Assembly: GCA_027577415.1 (NCBI GenBank)
Contig: JANBQS010000714.1
Location: 1 to 13,145, forward strand
DNA from: Coemansia sp. RSA 922
Taxonomy: Eukaryota; Kickxellomycota; Kickxellomycetes; Kickxellales; Kickxellaceae
Length of the DNA: 13,145 nucleotides
Direction of reading: 5' to 3'
Made by a program: the position numbers and the translations under genes. Positions within the stretch are counted from its first letter, which is position 1; each line of letters opens with the position of its first letter. The notes beneath the pieces were generated by a model that did no database searches, was not told the origin of the DNA, and saw only the letters and a program-made list of their open reading frames with translations. Shown piece after piece: positions 8,599 through 13,145 of this stretch.

Positions 8599-8774
8599 AG
8601 TTATAATGTGTTTGATAAATAAAAATAAAAACGAATAGAGAACAGAAAGAAAGACATGTAAGCGAGAAAAACTGGGAGAGATATAAAGAGACAAACTCGG
8701 AAGCACATGTAAATGCACGTGGCAAAGAAACGCGGCGCATTTCACATTATCTCTCCCCCTTTCTCCGTACATTG
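8599..8774 (-). promoter_or_regulatory. Carnitine acetyltransferase promoter, overlapping CLYBL 3' end
   Basis: The 176 bases between the CLYBL stop and the acetyltransferase ATG must hold the 3' UTR of one gene and the promoter of the next. A palindromic E-box CACGTG lies at 8716-8721, about 118 nt upstream of the ATG, and a TTTATAT-like element (minus strand) at 8681-8688. Read on the minus strand, the last ~100 bases before the ATG are pyrimidine-rich, a common feature of fungal core promoters. The CACGTG could bind a bHLH factor; which one is unknown. Confidence 0.45.
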
Positions 8775-9758
8775 TCACTCGGCGATCTTAGCGTCTATTC
8801 CAGCCAACTCAGCTCTATGGAGTACACGGTACGCCCACTTTACGACCGGCATATCGATAGCCTTTCCGTCCAGATCAAACGCACCCTTGCCCAGCTTATA
8901 GTGCTTCTGGTACCCGTCAACAATCCTCCAAGCCTTGGCTACGGTCTCCATCGACGGGGCAAAGCACTCTTGCACAATATCTACTTGAGCCGGATGTATA
9001 ACCTGTTTCCCAGTGAATCCCATCTCCGCACCCTCCCTACTCTCCTCCCTCAGTACGTCCATATCGCGAAAGTCCATAGTAACCATATCAATAGCCTGCA
9101 ATTTGTACGCATGAGCCGTAGTAGCAACCACAGATCTCGCATAATAAAGTTCCTGCCTCCCTCGAGTACGCGTAATCCCGGTATCAGCGCAATAGTCCTC
9201 AGCAGCGAACAAAAGCGAATCTACTCGTTTATCAGCCTGCGCTATATCCCGAATATTGACTATACCACGAGCAGTTTCAATACCGGCAATAATCCTCACA
9301 CTACTCTCTGGAGCCAACTCATCAACAAGCCCAGACACGTAGTGAATATCGCCCGGAGTCTCTACCTTTGGTATCATTATAACGTCTAGTTTGGCGGATT
9401 GTAAGATGACGGTTAGATCGTCTTTTTCTAACCCCGAGCCAATAGAGTTTATGCGCACACCGAGTTCCCGCCCCTGCGGTCCAGCACCCAAGGCGCTTAT
9501 TACTAGGGAGCGGGCTAGTCCCTTGCGGTTCAAAGAGACTCCGTCTTCGAGGTCGTACATTATGCAGTCGGCAGCCGAAGTGAAGGACTTTTGGATCTTG
9601 CGCTCTTCGCTACAAGGCACATATAATACGGCGCGTCGGTGTTTCGCCTGACTCAGGTCTAGTCCAGGCACGGGTGCCAAAGAGCTGGTCCTCGTGGACT
9701 GCCAGCGCATGGCCTGCAACAAAGTCGTACTCCTGGCAACTCGTAATGTCCTTAGCAT
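8775..9758 (-). CDS. CLYBL: Citramalyl-CoA lyase, mitochondrial (citrate lyase beta-like, HpcH/HpaI family)
   Basis: This 327-residue protein resembles CLYBL, which cleaves citramalyl-CoA to acetyl-CoA and pyruvate (and may act as a malate synthase-type enzyme) during C5-dicarboxylate or itaconate breakdown. The HpcH/HpaI (citrate lyase beta) fold is marked by RRAVLYVP near the N-terminus, YDLEDGV with the acidic pair at residues 71-72, GVRIN around Arg102, AGIETARG with Glu161, and FAAEDYCADTG with Glu187/Asp188. The C-terminal part has MGFTGKQVIHP and LGKGAFDLDGKAIDMP, matching the CLYBL subfamily rather than bacterial CitE. The start at 9758 gives MLRTLRVARSTTLLQAMRW, a basic, serine/threonine-rich mitochondrial presequence. 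The extra three codons upstream begin at a TTG and are not needed. It is a single exon. The next gene downstream on the same strand is carnitine acetyltransferase, which could handle its acetyl-CoA product. Confidence 0.92.
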   Translation of the reverse strand: MLRTLRVARSTTLLQAMRWQSTRTSSLAPVPGLDLSQAKHRRAVLYVPCSEERKIQKSFTSAADCIMYDLEDGVSLNRKGLARSLVISALGAGPQGRELGVRINSIGSGLEKDDLTVILQSAKLDVIMIPKVETPGDIHYVSGLVDELAPESSVRIIAGIETARGIVNIRDIAQADKRVDSLLFAAEDYCADTGITRTRGRQELYYARSVVATTAHAYKLQAIDMVTMDFRDMDVLREESREGAEMGFTGKQVIHPAQVDIVQECFAPSMETVAKAWRIVDGYQKHYKLGKGAFDLDGKAIDMPVVKWAYRVLHRAELAGIDAKIAE

Positions 9759-9890
9759 TTCTATCAAGAGGAGGTTGGAGAATAAGAAATATAATAATAT
9801 TCCAGAAAAGTTATCTTTGAAGAATAAAAAAAAAAGAGCAGAACCTAATCCGACAATAGTAGACCAATTTTTTTTGGGTGTTTTCTTTTT
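9759..9890 (-). promoter_or_regulatory. Spacer: CLYBL promoter and methyltransferase 3' end
   Basis: These 132 bases are AT-rich, with a run of ten A at 9827-9836 and a run of eight or more T at about 9868-9875. A CCAAT pentamer occurs on the plus strand at 9864-9868, about 105 nt upstream of the CLYBL ATG in inverted orientation. The homopolymer tracts could be nucleosome-excluding elements of the CLYBL promoter or 3'-end signals of the upstream gene. No ORF is supported. Confidence 0.4.
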
Positions 9891-11384
9891 TTACTGGCTG
9901 CCACTGGGCATACCGTGGCCATAGGGCTTGCGTAGGAGAGCGCTGCGATCAAAGGCGTTGCGGTTCTTGTGAGCCAAGATCTGGTAGCAAGTAGACGAGC
10001 CCTGTCTAGCGATGATAACAGACCAAGCCAAAAAGATTTCCCAAACGCGGAACCAGCGTTTTCCATAGCTCTTGACAATCTGGTCCTTATTCTTCATCCA
10101 GTTCTCGTACCAGCGACCCAAAGTAACCGAGTAATGGATACCAATAGTCTCGACAGTACGGACCTCAAATCCAGCAGTCTCCAACTGACTAACGACCCAG
10201 TTTAGCGGGCACGAGGCATCAGCACCAGGGAACACGTACTTGGCCATAAACAGACCCCAGCTAAAGTCCTCATACTGCCAGGCACCACGGAGACCAGCGA
10301 TCTGCAAATAGAAAAGTCCGTCGTCCTCCAGCATATCGCGCACTTGCAAGAGGAATTCCTGGAACTTGCGCACACCAACGTGCTCGGCCATCTCGAGACA
10401 AGTAATGCGGTTATAGCGAGGACGACGAGGAATATCGCGGTAGTCCATGCACAAAATACGAGCAGAATCACCAACACCCCATTCGGCAGCACGGTTGTTG
10501 CCAAATGCCGTCTGGTTACGACCCAAAGTAACACCGACAGACTCGGATCCATAGTTCTTGGCAGCATAGGCAACGAGTGTTCCCCAGCCACATCCAATGT
10601 CCAAATGACGGTCACCAGGACGAATCTGAACTCTCTCACAAACATCACGCAACTTGTTATCCTGCAGCTCCTCCAATGACTCACGACGTTCAGAGTCGCC
10701 AACAAGTCCCGAAGTATAAATCATACGCTCGCCGAGGAAAGCAGCATAAAAGTCATCACCCCGGTCGTAGTGGTCGCGTACCTGAGTCTCGTCTTGTTTC
10801 TTGGAGTGCCAGATTAGCTCAGGAATCCACTGCAGAACAAAGAACTTGGCCACACGCAAAGTGATAGGGAAGAACGCCCAGTCGTAACGTTTCTCGAAAA
10901 TTGCCAGCGCGTCACCTTTTAGGTCAATGTCGCCGTCAAAGTAGCTCTCAAAAAATACCTCCATAGGGATCTTGCTTCCAGTGTACTTGGCCCGAAGTTC
11001 CTTGTCCAAGATCGTTATGTACGACTCGAGTGGCTCGTTAGGAAGTGCACAGATCTGCTCAGTAGGCGCGCTAACTATCCACGAGTGCACAACCAGGCTA
11101 AGTGCGCCGATAGGCAAGGCAAGGATAGCCGTCATGATAAAGTACGTGCTCAGAGATAGACACAACAGACGCTTCACTAGGTAGGGGATACCAGCGATCA
11201 GCCCATAGAGGATGTATGAGTTGAACTCGCGAGCACCACCACACTCGTAGGGAAGGTTGGGTGCGTAGATGGTCGGCGACGAAAAGGCACGAGCACGCTT
11301 ACTGGTCCATGACACAGCTTGCTGCTTCAGAGAAGCGAGCAGATCACCAGAATGACCGTTGACAACGGGAGTATCCGTAGCCAT
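9891..11384 (-). CDS. Sphingolipid C9-methyltransferase-type enzyme (cyclopropane-fatty-acid synthase family)
   Basis: This 497-residue protein is a SAM-dependent methyltransferase of the cyclopropane-fatty-acyl-phospholipid synthase superfamily. The membrane-anchored fungal form adds the C9 methyl branch to the sphingoid base of glucosylceramide in the endoplasmic reticulum. Two hydrophobic segments lie near residues 56-72 and 76-101, ahead of the catalytic domain. That domain shows DHYDRGDDFYAAFLG (204-218), MIYTSG (221-226), the SAM-binding LDIGCGWG (261-268), CLEMAEHVG (329-337) and LQIAGLRGAWQYED (360-373). This order and the N-terminal membrane pair distinguish it from soluble bacterial CFA synthases. 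Length is close to the usual 500-odd residues. The ATG at 11384 (GCCATGGCTAC context) gives MATDTPVVNGHSGD. An in-frame ATG at 11507 would add 41 hydrophobic residues but sits in a G-rich repeat. Function is assigned by family resemblance; a plain cyclopropane synthase activity is the main alternative. Confidence 0.9.
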   Translation of the reverse strand: MATDTPVVNGHSGDLLASLKQQAVSWTSKRARAFSSPTIYAPNLPYECGGAREFNSYILYGLIAGIPYLVKRLLCLSLSTYFIMTAILALPIGALSLVVHSWIVSAPTEQICALPNEPLESYITILDKELRAKYTGSKIPMEVFFESYFDGDIDLKGDALAIFEKRYDWAFFPITLRVAKFFVLQWIPELIWHSKKQDETQVRDHYDRGDDFYAAFLGERMIYTSGLVGDSERRESLEELQDNKLRDVCERVQIRPGDRHLDIGCGWGTLVAYAAKNYGSESVGVTLGRNQTAFGNNRAAEWGVGDSARILCMDYRDIPRRPRYNRITCLEMAEHVGVRKFQEFLLQVRDMLEDDGLFYLQIAGLRGAWQYEDFSWGLFMAKYVFPGADASCPLNWVVSQLETAGFEVRTVETIGIHYSVTLGRWYENWMKNKDQIVKSYGKRWFRVWEIFLAWSVIIARQGSSTCYQILAHKNRNAFDRSALLRKPYGHGMPSGSQ

Positions 11385-11666
11385 GGCTAGCTGATAAAAA
11401 GCACAAGAAAAAAAGGTGGACGGACTGGTATCTTGCTTGAAAAAGAAGGATGCTAAAGAGAAAGTCAATAAACCAAAAAACTCAGCAACATTCCTCCCCC
11501 GTCCCATCCCATCCCATCCCCCAGCCTCTCGAAAAAAAAGTTTTCACCTCAAAAGCAGTCTTTTTTTTGAGTAAACAATCGACTTCACATGTTGTTTGGC
11601 GGGCAATCCTCTACTGCCAAGAGCAGAAGAGGGAGAGGGATGTGTCGGCATCTAATTGGCAGTAAA
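11385..11666 (-). promoter_or_regulatory. Upstream region of the sphingolipid methyltransferase; XRCC2 3' end
   Basis: These 282 bases carry the 3' end of the XRCC2-like gene and the promoter and leader of the methyltransferase. Seen on the minus strand, there is a CCAAT pentamer at 11659-11655, poly-A tracts (complement of T8 at 11561-11568), the G-rich repeat described separately, and a T-rich stretch before the ATG. No additional gene is supported. Confidence 0.45.
11496..11522 (-). repeat. G-quadruplex candidate: five G-tracts with 2-nt loops
   Basis: On the minus strand the sequence is G5-AT-G3-AT-G3-AT-G3-AC-G5, a tandem GGGAT repeat lying 112-138 nt upstream of the methyltransferase ATG on its sense strand. 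Five tracts with two-base loops exceed the usual four-tract minimum for an intramolecular quadruplex. The plus strand has matching C-tracts and could form an i-motif. Three ATGs fall inside the repeat, at 11517, 11512 and 11507, each in a different frame. Confidence 0.75.
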
Positions 11667-12524
11667 CTATCCAGTATTTGTATGCAGACCATTTTGGTCA
11701 ATGTACGCGGTGTACAGTCCGGCTTTCTGACTACCAACCGGCGTAAACGTCACTCTACTCAACGCACTTCCATCAGCTCTACTGTCTATCAAGAAAGACC
11801 GACTAACAACACTGGACCATCTTTGGATCATATGGTCGCGATACTCATTTCCAATCACGCGACCATCCTCCTGTGAATCCAAGACGGGCAGTAGCAACAA
11901 GCTAGTCGCCACAGTCAGACATCCCAGCCGCCGATGCACCATCTGCAGCGTATCAACAAACAGCTGCTGAAGCCGAAAAAACGCCGTCGCTCGTTTACTC
12001 CTAAGCCTCACATGCACTGATTCTTTGCGGTCAGCCCAGTAATTACAACCCAGACCATCGAGCACTAACAGCCCAATAGATAAATCGTGTCGCTGTACGT
12101 ATTGGGGAAGCATAGCCAGTGTGGCGATTAGCGATTGCGTAGTGCTAGGCGTGAATATATGTACGAGTCGTAGGGCTTCAGCAACTTGTTCAGTGGATTT
12201 GACTCGGCTCTTTATGTGGTGTGCTAGTGTGTGGGCGCTGGCTTTGCCGTCAATGTCTATGAACAGAACGGACTGCCCATTCAGGGCTATGGTTGCGCAT
12301 ATGTGGTACGCCGTATGTGTCTTGCCACTGCCCGCCAGTCCCAGTAGCTCTAGCAAAGGACCACTGCTCTCGTCTGTCTCGTAGATCTCTCTAAGCGCAT
12401 CGTCCAAGGCATCGACTCCAGTATATACGGCAGTACGTTTTGGCGGCGGTGGTGCAAGTCCAACGACACTCCGAGCACTCTCACTCTTTATCTGTGCCAA
12501 TAGCCGATCCAGTTCAGTAGTCAT
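11667..12524 (-). CDS. XRCC2: XRCC2-like RAD51 paralogue (DNA recombination/repair)
   Basis: This 285-residue protein has a RecA/RAD51-type ATPase core and resembles XRCC2 (Rlp1 in fission yeast). XRCC2 is a RAD51 paralogue that supports Rad51 filament assembly in homologous recombination in the nucleus. Walker A is GLAGSGKT (62-69, Lys68), preceded by PLLELLG where XRCC2 has its G-D-I-L-E-F-type strand. The next strand, VLFIDIDG (86-93), is typical. Walker B is GLLVLDGL (151-158, Asp156), followed by the XRCC2-like NYWADR (161-166) in place of the S-A-F-Y-W-x-D-R block. TVATSLLLL (204-212) fits the strand that follows, and a conserved-looking RWSSVVSRSFLID segment lies near 235-247. Length is close to the human protein (280). 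No N-terminal helix-hairpin-helix domain is present, as expected for XRCC2. A different RAD51 paralogue such as RAD51D is the alternative, less favoured by the NYWADR block and short N-terminus. Confidence 0.85.
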   Translation of the reverse strand: MTTELDRLLAQIKSESARSVVGLAPPPPKRTAVYTGVDALDDALREIYETDESSGPLLELLGLAGSGKTHTAYHICATIALNGQSVLFIDIDGKASAHTLAHHIKSRVKSTEQVAEALRLVHIFTPSTTQSLIATLAMLPQYVQRHDLSIGLLVLDGLGCNYWADRKESVHVRLRSKRATAFFRLQQLFVDTLQMVHRRLGCLTVATSLLLLPVLDSQEDGRVIGNEYRDHMIQRWSSVVSRSFLIDSRADGSALSRVTFTPVGSQKAGLYTAYIDQNGLHTNTG

Positions 12525-12672
12525 TCTAGAATAAATTCACAAGAAAAATAAATGTAAAGAAGACAGTCCGCAGCACTTAGCAGCCTTCCACATCCTACAT
12601 GATGATTTTTTCTTCTTCTGCTCCACACTCTATTTTTTCCACCTTTTTTGTAAATTATTTTACTTTTTGTTC
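12525..12672. promoter_or_regulatory. Divergent promoter between XRCC2 and the mitochondrial-type gene
   Basis: Only 148 bases separate two outward-facing start codons. The region is AT-rich with pyrimidine tracts on the plus strand (about 12605-12650), TTGTAAATTATTTTAC just before the rightward ATG, and A-rich sequence beside XRCC2. ATGs at 12599 and 12602 open a 31-codon frame that overlaps the rightward gene's start. Confidence 0.55.
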
Positions 12673-13145
12673 ATGTCGCGAATTCTTTGGTTAACTGCCA
12701 CCCACCGGCACACATTTCGATACTCTTTCTTGAGTGCACGCTTTAGTACACGCGATGCGCCAGTATCACGCCAGCCATCTCGACACAGAGACACGGACAG
12801 TTTAACAGCCCAGATCAACGAACTCGACAAACAAAGCATAGTCGACCCGCAATCACCAGCAGCCAACGAGCAGCATACACTAGACCTAATGTCGACATGC
12901 CACCAGCTACTCCTAAACAACATCACGACGATATCCAACACCGACACGCTACGACTATGTCAAGTAGCCGACCGTCTGAGCCATCAAACCATTCTATACC
13001 GAGACACCGTATCTTTATCGTCGGATTTCATTACCAGATACCTACAATTCTACGCATACCTAGGTCGTCCCGACATCACGCAGCAGGCGTTCAACAGAGT
13101 CAAACGTCGATGGCGACAACCATCAGCCGCCGTATACGGTGCCCA
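12673..13145 (+). CDS. Mitochondrial-type helical protein, possibly PPR (3' end outside window)
   Basis: The ATG at 12673 opens a frame with no stop to the window edge (157 complete codons). The first ~45 residues are rich in Arg, Ser and Thr with almost no acids (MSRILWLTATHRHTFRYSF and onward), a mitochondrial presequence pattern. The following region looks alpha-helical, with leucine-rich stretches such as LRLCQVADRLSHQ and FITRYLQFYAYLGRPD. The visible end, QQAFNRVKRRWRQPSAAVYGA, has the helix-turn-helix spacing of a pentatricopeptide (PPR) repeat beginning near AVYGA. PPR proteins bind organellar RNA, but that identification rests on one partial repeat and is tentative. Another mitochondrial helical-repeat protein is equally possible. 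An upstream ORF overlaps its start. The gene is in a head-to-head arrangement with XRCC2. Confidence 0.7.
   Translation, partial: MSRILWLTATHRHTFRYSFLSARFSTRDAPVSRQPSRHRDTDSLTAQINELDKQSIVDPQSPAANEQHTLDLMSTCHQLLLNNITTISNTDTLRLCQVADRLSHQTILYRDTVSLSSDFITRYLQFYAYLGRPDITQQAFNRVKRRWRQPSAAVYGA

Noticed and set aside
8772..9389. 205-codon plus-strand ORF opposite CLYBL
   Set aside because: It is a shadow of the CLYBL frame. CLYBL shows strong family motifs and the shadow shows none.
10202..10705. 167-codon minus-strand ORF in another frame of the methyltransferase
   Set aside because: It overlaps the SAM-binding domain in an alternative frame and is Cys/Trp/Val-rich without motifs.
12660..12947. 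95-codon minus-strand ORF opposite the right-edge gene
   Set aside because: The plus frame is open to the window edge and carries a presequence-like N-terminus, while the minus frame has no support.

Overview
The window reads as nuclear DNA of a compact fungal genome. Genes lie on both strands, spaced by tens to a few hundred bases. Most are single-exon; the ABC transporter has two short introns (116 and 102 nt) with GT...AG ends. Protein content (a fungal-type SLU7 splicing factor, a full-length ABCC/MRP transporter, a carnitine acyltransferase, a sphingolipid C9-methyltransferase-type enzyme and an XRCC2-like RAD51 paralogue) is fungal. Retention of XRCC2 and CLYBL, with moderate GC and short introns, makes me think of an early-diverging lineage such as Kickxellomycotina (Coemansia-like). 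That placement is inference, not something the sequence proves.

Layout, left to right. A possible C-terminal tail of an upstream plus-strand gene ends at 37. SLU7 follows (495-1802, +), then a candidate small tail-anchored protein (1861-2073, +), and an ABCC transporter in three exons (2284-6632, +). The transporter converges with only 64 nt of spacer on four successive minus-strand genes: carnitine O-acetyltransferase (8598-6697), citramalyl-CoA lyase CLYBL (9758-8775), a membrane-anchored cyclopropane-synthase-family sphingolipid methyltransferase (11384-9891), and an XRCC2-like recombinase paralogue (12524-11667). A 148-nt divergent promoter separates XRCC2 from a plus-strand gene that runs off the right edge (12673 onward). 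That gene encodes a protein with a mitochondrial-type presequence and a helical region that may be PPR-like.

The genes are mainly housekeeping or general metabolism and do not form an obvious dedicated cluster. The one functionally suggestive pair is carnitine acetyltransferase and CLYBL. They are adjacent, same-strand and both probably mitochondrial: CLYBL releases acetyl-CoA and pyruvate from citramalyl-CoA, and the transferase can move acetyl units as acetyl-carnitine. I found no mobile element, CRISPR array, tRNA or rRNA.

The least ordinary signals are in leaders and spacers. There is a five-tract G-quadruplex candidate upstream of the sphingolipid methyltransferase that carries three ATGs in three different frames. 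A 36-codon upstream ORF before SLU7 starts like a PCNA-interacting peptide and ends in a basic stretch. A 70-residue candidate membrane protein lies between SLU7 and the transporter. I did not see convincing evidence of an undescribed multi-gene system.
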